A DNA stretch of 64,000 nucleotides from Gleimia sp. 6138-11-ORH1. GTDB taxonomy: Bacteria; Actinomycetota; Actinomycetes; Actinomycetales; Actinomycetaceae. The notes beneath the pieces are model-generated. The model searched no databases, was not told where the DNA came from, and saw only the letters and a program-made list of their open reading frames with translations. Of this stretch, positions 8,772 to 17,908 are shown one piece after another (within the stretch, counting starts at the first letter, position 1; every line of letters begins with the position of its first letter). Location of the stretch: contig NZ_JANUXV010000001.1 in assembly GCF_024814355.1 (NCBI RefSeq), positions 682,001-746,000 of the forward strand, given 5' to 3'. The translations under genes and the position numbers were made by a program.

Positions 8772-10394
8772 TCAGTCTAGGTAATCGCGAAGCACTTGGG
8801 AGCGCGATGGGTGGCGCAACTTAGACATAGTTTTAGATTCGATTTGGCGAATACGTTCACGGGTTACCCCGTAGACTTTACCAATCTCATCAAGGGTTTT
8901 TGGTTGTCCGTCTCCCAATCCAAAACGCATTGAAACTACGCCTGCTTCACGCTCTGATAAGGTATCTAGCACCTTGTGGAGCTGTTCTTGAAGTAGGGTG
9001 AAGGAAACGGCGTCGGTGGGAACGATTGCTTCAGAGTCTTCAATCAAATCACCAAATTCTGAGTCACCATCTTCTCCCAGTGGAGTGTGCAAAGAGATTG
9101 GTTCACGCCCATACTTTTGAACTTCAACAACCTTTTCTGGGGTCATGTCAAGTTCTTTAGCCAGTTCTTCCGGAGTGGGTTCGCGTCCCAGGTCTTGCAG
9201 CATTTGCCGCTGGACTCTGGCAAGTTTGTTGATTACTTCCACCATGTGCACGGGAATACGGATGGTGCGCGCCTGATCTGCCATGGCACGGGTAATCGCT
9301 TGGCGGATCCACCAGGTAGCGTAGGTAGAGAACTTGTATCCTTTGGTGTAGTCGAATTTTTCGACTGCACGGATCAGCCCCAGGTTGCCTTCTTGGATCA
9401 GATCCAAAAAGAGCATTCCGCGTCCGGTGTACCGTTTTGCCAAGGACACTACCAGTCGGAGGTTTGCTTCTAACAGGTGATTTTTTGAGAGTTGTCCGTC
9501 CTGTACCAGGACTTGTAATTCGCGGCGCAGTTTTGAGGGGAGTTCGTCCCCGGAGGTTTTAATCTTATGCTCTGCGTACAAGCCGGCTTCGATACGACGC
9601 GCTAAATCCACTTCGTCTGCGGCGGTAAGGAGCGATACCTTACCGATCTGTTTCAGGTAGTCTTTTACCGGGTCGGTAGTTGCTCCGGCGACAGTTACTT
9701 TTTGAACTGGTTCGTCAGTGTCATCAAGGTCAGAGACAATGAAACCACCGGTTTTAACCACTACATTTTCTTCTGGATCAGCTTTACCGGGTAGTTCTTC
9801 GTTTTCTTCGTCGTCAGTGTCCTCAAGTTCTTCTTCCAGGTCAACTGCGTCGTCATCTAACGTAAGATCTAGTTCTTCATCTACCTCAGTGAATTCTTCG
9901 GGTTCTTCCAGTTCTACGTCAGTTTCAAGCTGAGTTTCTTCAGTGTCAGTAACTGCGGTTTCTATAATTTCTGGTTCAGTAGTTTTCTTTTTCCGTGAAG
10001 CGCGCTTAGGTTTTTCTTCTGCCTGCGCTTTAGTGGCTTTAGGCTCAGCTTTTTTCGCTGTGGTTTTTTTCGCTGTGGTTTTCTTTTCAGCAGTTTTCTT
10101 CGCTACAGGTTCTTCTTTAGGCTCGGCTTTTTTTGCCGTGGTTTTCTTCACTGCAGTTTTCTTCGCTGCAGTTTTCTTTTCAGCAGTTTTCTTCGCTACA
10201 GGTTCTTCTTTAGCGGCAGCTACTTTTCCAGTTTCTGCTGCTTTTTCAGAGGCAGCTGCTTTAGCGGTAGTCTTCTTTGTGGCTGACTTTTTTCTGGTAG
10301 TTGTTTTCTTAGTTTCAGCCTCTTTGCGGGTGGCTTTTACTTTCCCGGTTTCGGATTTTTCTTCCGACTGCTTAGCGGTCTTTGACGTGGTCAC
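8772..10394 (-). CDS. sigA: Principal RNA polymerase sigma factor (SigA/HrdB, RpoD)
   Basis: This is the housekeeping sigma-70 factor. A GTG start is chosen because AAGGGGA lies at ideal distance; a TTG eleven codons upstream lacks this. Of 540 residues, the first ~200 are a Lys/Ala/Thr-rich repeat tract followed by a strongly acidic stretch, as in actinobacterial HrdB proteins. Region 1.2 starts at [11 protein letters not shown], region 2 contains [19 protein letters not shown] and [11 protein letters not shown] (about 335-365), and region 4.2 has [10 protein letters not shown] (about 510-525). The full set of promoter-recognition helices is present. A consensus promoter lies upstream, and a hairpin shared with the DUF7455 gene ends the unit. 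Confidence 0.95.
   Translation of the reverse strand: MTTSKTAKQSEEKSETGKVKATRKEAETKKTTTRKKSATKKTTAKAAASEKAAETGKVAAAKEEPVAKKTAEKKTAAKKTAVKKTTAKKAEPKEEPVAKKTAEKKTTAKKTTAKKAEPKATKAQAEEKPKRASRKKKTTEPEIIETAVTDTEETQLETDVELEEPEEFTEVDEELDLTLDDDAVDLEEELEDTDDEENEELPGKADPEENVVVKTGGFIVSDLDDTDEPVQKVTVAGATTDPVKDYLKQIGKVSLLTAADEVDLARRIEAGLYAEHKIKTSGDELPSKLRRELQVLVQDGQLSKNHLLEANLRLVVSLAKRYTGRGMLFLDLIQEGNLGLIRAVEKFDYTKGYKFSTYATWWIRQAITRAMADQARTIRIPVHMVEVINKLARVQRQMLQDLGREPTPEELAKELDMTPEKVVEVQKYGREPISLHTPLGEDGDSEFGDLIEDSEAIVPTDAVSFTLLQEQLHKVLDTLSEREAGVVSMRFGLGDGQPKTLDEIGKVYGVTRERIRQIESKTMSKLRHPSRSQVLRDYLD
10078..10213. repeat. Two exact 43-bp direct repeats inside sigA
   Basis: The 43-bp segment at 10078-10120 recurs without mismatch at 10171-10213. 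It encodes part of the Lys/Ala/Thr-rich N-terminal extension (KKTAEKKT-type units). The 93-bp period equals 31 codons, so slippage or recombination between copies would change the extension length in frame. Confidence 0.9.
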
Positions 10395-10432
10395 AAAGAT
10401 CCCCTTCTTAGTTTTTCGCACCAACAAAGATA

Positions 10433-10462
10433 ATTATAATTGGTATTGCATTTTATACCCAA
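10433..10462 (-). promoter_or_regulatory. Predicted sigA promoter
   Basis: On the minus strand, TTGGGT (10457-10462) is followed after 18 bases by a perfect TATAAT (10433-10438). This lies about 40 bases before the sigA GTG start, leaving room for the ribosome-binding site. Confidence 0.6.
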
Positions 10463-10526
10463 TTAAAGGTACCCTATGTTACTCGGCTACGCCAGTTTTA
10501 CAATTTTCTATTACTTTACTTCTCTT

Positions 10527-10928
10527 TTACAGAAACTCGGGTAAACCGTATTCTGTGGTGGTGAGCACCGGACAGGGCGCATCTAGCATGATTCTTGAAG
10601 CGTTTATTCCCAGGTCAGTAACCCGCGACCCACCTTGACGCAATCCAAGCACAATTAGCTTAATGTCATTTTCTTTTGCATAGTCCAGGACAGATTCGGC
10701 TACCGATACTCCCACCGGAGCATTAGAAACTTTAAACGAAACGGAAACATTTTCAAGTTCATTCCAAAGTACTTCTAAGGCATCGGATTCTGTTTTCGGA
10801 TCTGTGAAATCTCTGCGAGAGGCCACCAGCACTTCTAAGGACACTCCAGCCAGTTCACAGCAACTCAATGCTACTTTTAACGCCATCACAGATTCTTCAT
10901 TGCCGTGGAAGCTGACTAATACTGCCAT
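10527..10928 (-). CDS. Universal stress protein (UspA) family
   Basis: A single UspA domain of 133 residues if begun at the ATG preceded by GAAAGG; upstream TTG codons would add a basic leader without a good binding site. Family features are the N-terminal MAVLVSFHGNEES strand-helix and LIVLGLRQGGSRVTDLGINASRIM near the C-terminus, which resembles the ATP-binding G-2x-G-9x-G-S/N loop. The terminal CPVLTT strand is typical. It probably binds nucleotide and modulates stress responses; the target is unknown. It is upstream of sigA in the same direction and divergent from the prenyl synthase gene. Confidence 0.8.
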   Translation of the reverse strand: MAVLVSFHGNEESVMALKVALSCCELAGVSLEVLVASRRDFTDPKTESDALEVLWNELENVSVSFKVSNAPVGVSVAESVLDYAKENDIKLIVLGLRQGGSRVTDLGINASRIMLDAPCPVLTTTEYGLPEFL

Positions 10929-11060
10929 TCGTGCGCGCCTTTCTACCTTGTTCTTCAGCCGTTGAAGAAAGGGGTTCAGGTTAGGAAGTTGCACCACTTG
11001 CAAAGTGACATATCTTCCGGAGGGTATTTAACACTTACCAGTTTAGGGTATTTTTGAATC

Positions 11061-12152
11061 ATGGATGTAGCAAAGGTCCCAGGCCCCACGTTAATTGATT
11101 TACCTCAGTTTAGTTCTGCTGTTCATCAGCGGACTTTGGAGTTGGCTTCCCAGTTGGCGAAGCCCTACGAAAAGCACCCTGAGTTTAATCGTTTTAAATC
11201 ATTAGTTGATTCCTATTTGGGTGAGGGGAAAACTCTTCGCGCCCTGGGGGTCAGTGTGGGAGCCTTCTTAGCTGAAGGTAGTTACCTTTCTTTCCCTCCT
11301 GATGGTTTTATCCGCGATCTGGGGGTGGCGATGGAGTTTTACCAGGCTTCAGCGTTAGTCCACGATGATTTAATCGATAAGGTGGATCTGCGCCGTAATC
11401 ATCAGACGATTCAGGTGGCCGCTGGTAAGTTTTTACCTCCGGCTGCAGCTGATGCCACTGCCGTTTTAGTTGGTGACTATCTTTTGTCTTTGACTCATGC
11501 GGTTGCCAATTTAGCTTTAGCGGAAAAAGAAGCCCAGTTGGCAACGCAGTTGCACGATTATATTGCGGGGATTACAGCCGAGGTCGCCTGGGGACAGTAT
11601 TTGGATATCTTAACTGAGTCGCATCCTTTAACTGATCCTCAGGGTCTTAAAGCCCATGTCTTAGATGTAATCACTGTAAAGTCTGGCCGTTACTCAGTCA
11701 TGCACCCGCTGGTTTTGGGCGCTTTAGCAGTTGGCGGATCCGCCGATTTAATTTCCGCTTTACAAACTGCCGGTACTGCCTGGGGCTTAGCATTTCAGAT
11801 GCGTGACGATGAGATTGGCATTTTCAGTGAAGAGTCTGTCAGTGGAAAGTCAGTTAGTTCGGACATTAGTGAGGGTAAGCGCACTGTGCTGTTGGCGCTG
11901 ACTTTGGAGCGTGCTTCTGCAGCCCAAAAAGACACGCTGTTAGCCGCATTAGGAAACCGAGAGGTGACTGCTTCTCAGATCTTGGCGGTACAAGAGATTA
12001 TTCATGCTACAGGTGCATATCAGGTACATGAGGAGCTAATCGGACTGCAGCTTGAGAAGGGTTTCGCTGCCTTTGGTGGTTTGTCTTTAGATACAAAACA
12101 CCAGCAGGTCTTGCAAGAGTTCGCTAACCTACTGGTGAATCGTCGTTATTAA
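11061..12152 (+). CDS. Polyprenyl (GGPP-type) diphosphate synthase
   Basis: This enzyme condenses isopentenyl diphosphate with an allylic diphosphate. The first Asp-rich motif is DDLID at residues 102-106 with downstream Arg-Arg (111-112). The second is DDEIG at 249-253, the DDxxG form frequent in actinobacterial IdsA-like enzymes. FQ and K in FQMRDD and SEGKRT are in place. At 363 residues the length is normal. The neighbours Rv2175c-like gene and PASTA kinase repeat the idsA2-Rv2175c-pknL order of mycobacteria, although chain length and physiological product cannot be read from sequence. Confidence 0.88.
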   Translation: MDVAKVPGPTLIDLPQFSSAVHQRTLELASQLAKPYEKHPEFNRFKSLVDSYLGEGKTLRALGVSVGAFLAEGSYLSFPPDGFIRDLGVAMEFYQASALVHDDLIDKVDLRRNHQTIQVAAGKFLPPAAADATAVLVGDYLLSLTHAVANLALAEKEAQLATQLHDYIAGITAEVAWGQYLDILTESHPLTDPQGLKAHVLDVITVKSGRYSVMHPLVLGALAVGGSADLISALQTAGTAWGLAFQMRDDEIGIFSEESVSGKSVSSDISEGKRTVLLALTLERASAAQKDTLLAALGNREVTASQILAVQEIIHATGAYQVHEELIGLQLEKGFAAFGGLSLDTKHQQVLQEFANLLVNRRY

Positions 12153-12166
12153 CTTCTTTGGAAGCC

Positions 12167-12514
12167 TTAGAAAGTTAGGGTGAGGATAAGTGTGCGGAGT
12201 TCTTTAACTCGTTTTTGTGCTAAGAGTTCTAAGGGGCGTGCTTCTAAGGCAGGGTTGTAACGATCTAACCATTCCCCTGCTTCGATAAATTCAAATCCGG
12301 CATCTTGGAGCATGATTAAAGTTCCGCGTAGCTGCGGGTGCACAATCCACCCATGTTGGCTTTTCACGAAACAATCTTTAGGAATCAGGGGTTTGCGGTC
12401 AACGTAAACTTTAGGTAGTTCATCTTCTTGCCACATTTGTTTAATCCGTCTTGGAGTGACTCCCAGTAGTTGAGCGGCTTCATTTTGCGTGTAGTAGGCA
12501 TCTAGATTCGTCAT
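12167..12514 (-). CDS. Rv2175c-like winged-helix DNA-binding protein
   Basis: The 115-residue protein begins with an excisionase/MerR-like helix-turn-helix (YTQNEAAQLLGVTPRRIKQMW) and a small wing (VYVDRKPLIPKDCF), then a helical tail typical of Rv2175c. In Mycobacterium tuberculosis Rv2175c binds DNA and is phosphorylated by PknL. Here it lies back to back with a PknL-like kinase, so the same pairing is inferred. The start has little SD sequence. It converges with the prenyl synthase gene across 14 bases without a visible hairpin. Confidence 0.82.
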   Translation of the reverse strand: MTNLDAYYTQNEAAQLLGVTPRRIKQMWQEDELPKVYVDRKPLIPKDCFVKSQHGWIVHPQLRGTLIMLQDAGFEFIEAGEWLDRYNPALEARPLELLAQKRVKELRTLILTLTF

Positions 12515-12621
12515 ATTGGTAATCTTAGTAGATTGCGTAGGTATTTTAAATTTCTTGAGTTAGCTTCTACGCTTTTCTTTGTTTTCTGCCTGCTGATTCT
12601 TCTTTTTACGAAGTTTTTGCG

Positions 12622-12636
12622 TAGTATAAGAGTGTG
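12622..12636 (+). promoter_or_regulatory. Promoter and apparently leaderless start of the PASTA kinase gene
   Basis: TAGTAT (12622-12627) matches the TAnnnT form of a -10 element, and six bases later comes the GTG start codon. No Shine-Dalgarno sequence lies before the GTG. Transcription starting at the GTG would give a leaderless mRNA, which is common in actinobacteria. The -35 region is poor. Confidence 0.5.
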
Positions 12637-14679
12637 GAAAATGGTACCGAAAAATCATCTGCCGCGGAACAGGATATTTTAGCTGATCCGCTTATCGGCA
12701 TGATTGTTGATGGGCGTTATCAGGTTGAGAAACTTTTGGCTCGTGGTGGCATGGCTACTGTTTTCTTAGCACAGGATATTCGTTTGGATCGTCCGGTTGC
12801 TTTTAAAATTATGCATCCGCATTTGGCGGAGTCTGAAGAATTTGTGAATCGTTTCCGCCGTGAAGCGCGGGCTGCTGCGAAGATTCTCCATCCTGCGGTG
12901 GTTTCTGTTTTTGATCAGGGCGTGGTGGCTGGCTCTGGCTATTTGGTAATGGAATATGTTCCGGGAATTACGCTTCGTGGACTGTTGCAGAAGCAGGGTG
13001 CTTTATCTGTCCGAAAAGCGCTTGATTATTGTGAAGCAATTTTGCAGGCACTTAACGTGGCTCATAGTGTGGGGATTATTCACCGTGATATTAAGCCTGA
13101 AAATGTTTTAGTTTTACCTGATGAGTCGATTAAAGTTACAGATTTTGGGTTAGCCCGGGCAATTTCTGATGTGTCCTCTGCTTCGACTGGTTCAGTTATG
13201 GGGACGGTTGCCTATTTGGCGCCTGAGATTGTTTCGGAAGTTAATCCCGATTTCCGCTGTGACCTGTATTCTTTGGGAATTATGCTTTTTGAAATGCTCA
13301 CAGGGACTACTCCGTTTGCTGAGCGTACGGCGATTCAAGTGGCATTAGCCCACGTGTCCGAGGATATTCCTGCTCCGTCTAGTTTGGAAAGCTGGCTTCC
13401 TCCAGAGGTGGATGAGTTAGTTTGTGCCCTGGCGGCTCGCCAGGTTTCTGAACGTCCCGAGTCTGCGCAGGCTGCTTTAGAAATGCTGCAGCGGGTTCGC
13501 CGCGAAATGCCTCCTTCGATTCTGGAAAGGTATGCTGAAGTCGTTCCAGTTGATATGGAGGCTTCTACTCAAACGATTCGTGAACGCGGTGATACTTTAG
13601 CTTTGCCGCGCGATGAGTTCACTGATACGGCTGCACTCGGCGCAGTTACATCTGCGAAGCAGGTTAGTTCCGGCAGTTGGGTGAGTATCCCCCACTTTAG
13701 TCGCACAAATTCAGATTCCGAGGACGTTGCGGAAACATCTGGGTCAGATCGCCCAGTATTTGCAGGTCCAACACAAAAACCAAAGCGACGTGGTTTACGG
13801 ATTGCTATTTGGAGTGTGTTAGCGATTATTTTCCTGACTGCTTCCGGTTTAGGTGGCACCTGGTGGTGGTATGAGTATGGTCCGGGGTCTTATCGTGAAG
13901 TAGCTGCTTTAGAAAATGTTGCTTACCAGGAAGCCGTTTCTCAGTTAGAGCTTTTGGAACTTAAGTTTGAGGTAGTTGAAGAGTTTTCTGATACGGTTGC
14001 TACCGGCGTGGTGATTAGAACTGAACCGGGTACACCTGGAAAGGTGCACAAACGTAGTGTTGTGAAGCTGGTTGTTTCTAAGGGAGTTCAGATGGTGGTA
14101 GTTCCAGATGTGACTACTAAGCCTTTAGAAGAGGCTAAAACTGAACTTACGGCTGGTTTATTAAAAGTCGGTGCAGTTAGTGAAGATTATTCTGAAGAAC
14201 ACCCTGAGGGGACGGTTATTAGCCTGTCCCCAGCTCCAGCTGAGACAGTGCCCCACCATAGTGAAGTTTCGATTGTTGTTTCTAAAGGACGTAAACCTAT
14301 TGAGGTACCTGACTTTAATGGATTTAACCGTAGCGACGCTGAAGTGAAATTAACTGAATTAGGTTTAATCTATCAGGTAACTGAAGAGTTTAATGATACG
14401 GTTGCCGCTGGTGGAGTGATTTCACAGTCGGTAGCTGCCGGAGAGACTCTTTATAAGGGTGATTCAGTTAGCTTAGTGATTTCTAAGGGGCCTGAGAACC
14501 GTGAGGTTCCTAATGTGGTTGGTAAGAACTATGAGGAAGCAAAGAGTATTTTAGAAAATGCTGGGTTTAAGGTTGAGACTCGTAGAATATTTTTAACTTT
14601 CGGCCTGGTAGCTGATCAAACTCCAGCGGGGGGAAGCGTTGTAAAGGTTGGTTCTACTGTAACGCTTTCTTTAGTTTAG
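12634..14679 (+). CDS. PASTA-domain serine/threonine protein kinase (PknL/PknB type)
   Basis: This is a membrane receptor kinase. Kinase domain at about 26-290: glycine loop LARGGMATVF, catalytic Lys58, HRDIKPEN with Asp152, DFG at 170-172 and the APE-equivalent APEIV. An activation loop with Ser/Thr residues lies between. A basic juxtamembrane segment and one transmembrane helix follow near 390-412, then four PASTA repeats, each ending with a V-V-S-K-G-like strand except the last, which closes the protein. PASTA repeats in this family sense muropeptides or lipid II outside the cell. The gene order with the Rv2175c-like gene and DAHP synthase points to a PknL orthologue. The total of 681 residues is typical. 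Confidence 0.92.
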   Translation: MENGTEKSSAAEQDILADPLIGMIVDGRYQVEKLLARGGMATVFLAQDIRLDRPVAFKIMHPHLAESEEFVNRFRREARAAAKILHPAVVSVFDQGVVAGSGYLVMEYVPGITLRGLLQKQGALSVRKALDYCEAILQALNVAHSVGIIHRDIKPENVLVLPDESIKVTDFGLARAISDVSSASTGSVMGTVAYLAPEIVSEVNPDFRCDLYSLGIMLFEMLTGTTPFAERTAIQVALAHVSEDIPAPSSLESWLPPEVDELVCALAARQVSERPESAQAALEMLQRVRREMPPSILERYAEVVPVDMEASTQTIRERGDTLALPRDEFTDTAALGAVTSAKQVSSGSWVSIPHFSRTNSDSEDVAETSGSDRPVFAGPTQKPKRRGLRIAIWSVLAIIFLTASGLGGTWWWYEYGPGSYREVAALENVAYQEAVSQLELLELKFEVVEEFSDTVATGVVIRTEPGTPGKVHKRSVVKLVVSKGVQMVVVPDVTTKPLEEAKTELTAGLLKVGAVSEDYSEEHPEGTVISLSPAPAETVPHHSEVSIVVSKGRKPIEVPDFNGFNRSDAEVKLTELGLIYQVTEEFNDTVAAGGVISQSVAAGETLYKGDSVSLVISKGPENREVPNVVGKNYEEAKSILENAGFKVETRRIFLTFGLVADQTPAGGSVVKVGSTVTLSLV

Positions 14680-14728
14680 ATAGTTGATGAGTGGGGATAC
14701 CTAAAAGGTATCCCCACTCATCAACTAT
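14680..14728. terminator. Bidirectional hairpin terminator, 22-bp stem
   Basis: A perfect 22-bp stem (14680-14701 with 14707-14728) with a 5-nt loop sits between the convergent kinase and lipoprotein genes. It is among the longest hairpins in the window. Confidence 0.88.
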
Positions 14729-14744
14729 TCACTACCCTAGTTGT

Positions 14745-15137
14745 CTATTCTTCTACAGTTGGGATGAGTCCCTCACCTTGAATATGTTTTGCCGGGTAGG
14801 TTTTGCTTCCACACTTAAATTCATCAGGAAGTTCTTTATAATCTGCCCCAATTGCTTCTACGCCAATTGGTACTTGAGATTCTTTGAAGATTAAAGTGTC
14901 ATGTGTTTCATTGACGCTTACTTCTTCGCTGAATACTAAGAGTTTTCCATCATGGTCAAAAGCACAAACTTGGTTGTCTTCCACAAAAATCTTTTCGATT
15001 CTGTAGATAACTCCGATGGAATCTACTTTTTGGGGGGCTGGTAAAGTAGGGGCAGTGGGGCCCTGTGCTTTTCCACAGCCGGCTAATACTACGGCCAGTG
15101 AAGCAGCAATAATTAGCATATTTCTTTGTTTTTTCAT
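14745..15137 (-). CDS. Small lipoprotein of unknown function
   Basis: The 130-residue protein begins MKKQRN, followed by a hydrophobic segment and the lipobox LAGC, so lipid attachment at Cys21 on the outer face of the membrane is expected. The mature part is acidic, with two further cysteines (VCAFD and KCGSK) that could form a disulfide. No family is recognised. It lies downstream of the DAHP synthase gene on the same strand with a 30-base gap and a GGAG-like site (GGAGGTT reading) before the ATG. Confidence 0.7.
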   Translation of the reverse strand: MKKQRNMLIIAASLAVVLAGCGKAQGPTAPTLPAPQKVDSIGVIYRIEKIFVEDNQVCAFDHDGKLLVFSEEVSVNETHDTLIFKESQVPIGVEAIGADYKELPDEFKCGSKTYPAKHIQGEGLIPTVEE

Positions 15138-15167
15138 TCTAACCTCCGTATATTCTATAGATACTGA

Positions 15168-16505
15168 TTAGGATAAGTTCTCATTGGTTCCGTTTTGTAA
15201 AAGTTCTGCTACTCTAAATGCCATTTCCAATGACTGTTGGTGATTAAGACGCGGATCTACTAGGGATTCATAGCGCTGTTCTAAATCTACTTCAGTTAAG
15301 TTTTCTGCCCCGCCCAGCACTTCGGTGACGTCATCACCGGTTAGTTCAATATGCAGCCCCCCAGCTACTGTGCCAACCGCTTGGTGGGACGCGAAGAATC
15401 CTTCTACTTCGTTAAAAATCGTATCGAAGTGGCGGGTTTTTATTCCAGAATCTGTTTGGATCGTATTCCCATGCATGGGGTCAGAAAGCCAGACAACTTC
15501 CTTTCCTTCAGCTTGCACGGCTGCCAGGATTGGGGGCAAAACATTTCTGATTTGCTCTGCTCCCATCCGCGTGATGGCGGTAAATTTTCCCGGTAGGTTC
15601 TGCGGATTTAATTTTTCACTCAAGGCCAGTACTTCACTGGCAGTTGCAGTGGGGCCCAGTTTCACGCCAATCGGATTCTTAACTTTACTTAATAGTTCTA
15701 CGTGGGCGCCCTCAATATCGCGGGTTCTTTCCCCGATCCAAAGAAAATGCCCAGAAGTATTGTAAAGCCCATCGTTGTGGGGGGCGGGACGTATCATGGC
15801 AGCTTCATACTCTAATAGGAGGGCTTCGTGGGAGGCATAGAAATCCTGGTCGCGTAAACCTTCTATTTCTGCCCCAGATGCCACCATAAATTTTAGTGCG
15901 CGCCGGATGTCTTCAGCCAAGGATTCGTAGCGGGAGTAGGCTGGATTAGTTTTGAAACCTTCATTCCACTTATGGAGTAGGTTAATGTCTGCAAATCCGC
16001 CTTTGGTGTATGCGCGGATTAGGTTTAAGGTGGCCAGACAGTGCTGGTACATTTCTAATAGTCTACTTGGGTCTGCCTGTCTTTCTTCTGCCGTATACGC
16101 AATTCCATTTACCGCATCCCCCCTATAGACGGGAAGCGATTCATCGGCGCGTTTTTCTACATCTAAGGAACGAGGTTTCGCGTACTGTCCGGCGATTCTA
16201 CCGATTTTTACAACTGGTAGTGAAGCTCCGTAAGAAAGGACTACTCCCATTTGTAGGATAGTTTGTATTTTGAGGCGGATTTGTTCTTCAGTGGTGGTGG
16301 CGAAAGTCTCGGCACAGTCACCTCCCATAAGAACGAAACTTTCTCCCCTACCGGCAGCTGCCAGTTCACCGGTGAGTCGTTCGATTTCCGTTGCGTAAAC
16401 CAGTCCGGGGCGAGTGCGCAGGGTTTGGGTTATCTCCGTTAGTTTATCTTCCGCCTGATAATGCGGCTGTTGCTTAGCAACCTTTGTCCGCCAAGATTCC
16501 AACAA
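15168..16505 (-). CDS. aroG: Class II 3-deoxy-D-arabino-heptulosonate-7-phosphate synthase
   Basis: This is the first enzyme of the shikimate pathway, joining phosphoenolpyruvate and erythrose 4-phosphate. The sequence is plant-type (class II): GGDCAETF, KPRS, DAVNG, ERTRDIEGAHVELLS, GVKLGPTA, WLSDPMHGNT and GGLHIELTGDDVTE are all in family order. The length of 445 residues is slightly short at the N-terminus, where mycobacterial enzymes carry extra regulatory residues, which may change allosteric control. The TTG start has AGG at suitable distance. Placement just after the PknL-like kinase recalls Rv2178c. Confidence 0.92.
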   Translation of the reverse strand: MLESWRTKVAKQQPHYQAEDKLTEITQTLRTRPGLVYATEIERLTGELAAAGRGESFVLMGGDCAETFATTTEEQIRLKIQTILQMGVVLSYGASLPVVKIGRIAGQYAKPRSLDVEKRADESLPVYRGDAVNGIAYTAEERQADPSRLLEMYQHCLATLNLIRAYTKGGFADINLLHKWNEGFKTNPAYSRYESLAEDIRRALKFMVASGAEIEGLRDQDFYASHEALLLEYEAAMIRPAPHNDGLYNTSGHFLWIGERTRDIEGAHVELLSKVKNPIGVKLGPTATASEVLALSEKLNPQNLPGKFTAITRMGAEQIRNVLPPILAAVQAEGKEVVWLSDPMHGNTIQTDSGIKTRHFDTIFNEVEGFFASHQAVGTVAGGLHIELTGDDVTEVLGGAENLTEVDLEQRYESLVDPRLNHQQSLEMAFRVAELLQNGTNENLS

Positions 16506-16528
16506 GCTATCCTCACTTACCTAAGTAG

Positions 16529-16566
16529 TTGGGGGTTTACCGCTATTACCTGCGGTAAACCCCCAA
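16529..16566 (-). terminator. Hairpin terminator after the phosphofructokinase gene
   Basis: A 15-bp stem (16529-16543 with 16552-16566), loop of 8, G/C-rich, lies just past the stop of the phosphofructokinase gene on the minus strand and before the DAHP synthase start. The downstream tract is not strongly T-rich. Confidence 0.7.
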
Positions 16567-16580
16567 ACTTTAGTTTTAGA

Positions 16581-17804
16581 TCACTTAGTTTCTGGTGCAG
16601 GAGAGATAGCTTCTCCGATTTCTGCCATTAGTTCCTTGAACCAAGGAGTACTAATGTCGAATGGCTTATGTCCTGCGATTCGCTTGAATGGAATGGCCTT
16701 TAGCTTGTCGCCGTCTTCTTCATCATGTCCGATTACGCCAGGTTCACCCCGAAGAGCACATTCAACTGCGTAGTCAGTCATAGATTTAATCAGGCGGAGA
16801 TCTTCTGCGTTAGCTGCTGCAGCGCGAGAGAAGTAACCGGATTTTTGAACCATTACCTTTTCTGCACCGATCTTTTCTGCAAATTGCTTTGCAAACCAGT
16901 TACCTGGGTTAATGGTGTCAAGTTTGACGTGGCCAAATGGGTCACGCTGTACTTCTTGTCCGTTAGCTTCCATCTCGGCAATAATTTCCGCTACGCCAGC
17001 GCCCTCGGAAAGGAAAATATTTACGTTGCCAACCCCATCCATAATGGCTTTCAAACGGGCTGCTTCACGGTCGATTTCTACGGCATCTTCAGGAATGTAA
17101 ACTGCGTGAATATCCCAGCGTTCTTTAGAAAGACCCAGTTCTGGAGCCCATTCCTGCTTCTTCCACCAGTCGCGGTAGGCTTTAGCTGCAGCTGCAGTGA
17201 GGTATCCGCAGTTACGTCCCATAACTTCGTGAATAATCAGCATACGTGGGTTGGAGCGGTGTTCACCAATAATATTCTGAGCGAACTTCGCAGCTTCTTC
17301 AGCAGCTGTCCAAGCTCCCAGGGACTGGCGAACTGGTACCACGTCGTTATCAATTGTCTTTGGTAGCCCCACTACGGTTAGCTGGTAGTTATTTTCTTCC
17401 AAGTAGTGTGCCAGATCTGCGGCGGTGGTGTTAGTGTCATCTCCACCGATAGTGTGAAGCACATCAACCCGGTCAGCGCGCAGGCGTTCTGCAGCGACTG
17501 CCAGCGGGTCTTCGCCCTCTTTAACCAGGCCACGTTTTACCAGGTCGTTTGCGTTAGTGAGTTTAACGCGGGAGTTACCGATTGGAGACCCCCCGAACTT
17601 GTGTAAAATACCAGCTTTTTCGCGAGCTTCCTCGCCAATTACAATGTAGTTACCGGTAAGCAAACCATGGTAGCCGTGTTGGTAGGCGATAATTTCGATG
17701 GATGGATCCAATTCGTTGTAGCGTTCAATTAATCCGCCTACGGCAGAAGAAAGACAGGGGGCAAATCCACCTGCAGTCAAAATAGCTACGCGCTTAACAG
17801 TCAT
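16581..17804 (-). CDS. pfp: Pyrophosphate-dependent 6-phosphofructokinase
   Basis: It interconverts fructose 6-phosphate and fructose 1,6-bisphosphate. The pair GGDDTN and PKTIDND marks the PPi-using group: the Asp after GGD, where ATP enzymes have Gly, blocks ATP binding. Other signatures are the N-terminal ILTAGGFAP and VMGRNCGYLT. At 407 residues the length fits. The ATG is chosen with AAAGG seven bases upstream; a TTG directly before it is a weaker choice. A reversible, PPi-saving glycolysis is usual for Actinomyces-like fermenters. It stands alone, ended by a hairpin. Confidence 0.9.
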   Translation of the reverse strand: MTVKRVAILTAGGFAPCLSSAVGGLIERYNELDPSIEIIAYQHGYHGLLTGNYIVIGEEAREKAGILHKFGGSPIGNSRVKLTNANDLVKRGLVKEGEDPLAVAAERLRADRVDVLHTIGGDDTNTTAADLAHYLEENNYQLTVVGLPKTIDNDVVPVRQSLGAWTAAEEAAKFAQNIIGEHRSNPRMLIIHEVMGRNCGYLTAAAAKAYRDWWKKQEWAPELGLSKERWDIHAVYIPEDAVEIDREAARLKAIMDGVGNVNIFLSEGAGVAEIIAEMEANGQEVQRDPFGHVKLDTINPGNWFAKQFAEKIGAEKVMVQKSGYFSRAAAANAEDLRLIKSMTDYAVECALRGEPGVIGHDEEDGDKLKAIPFKRIAGHKPFDISTPWFKELMAEIGEAISPAPETK

Positions 17805-17908
17805 CAATTTACCTTTCGGTTAGACGCTTAAAGTAGTAAAACATGATGTGCACTTATTATTCTACAGGGTTTTCAGGCGGGGATTTTCCCCCCAAAGACC
17901 CACCTAGT

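Noticed and set aside
9718-10638. Long open frames opposite the sigA extension, rich in Ser, Val and Phe
   Set aside because: They are antisense shadows of the Lys/Ala/Glu-rich repeat tract; composition is an artefact and there is no start site support.
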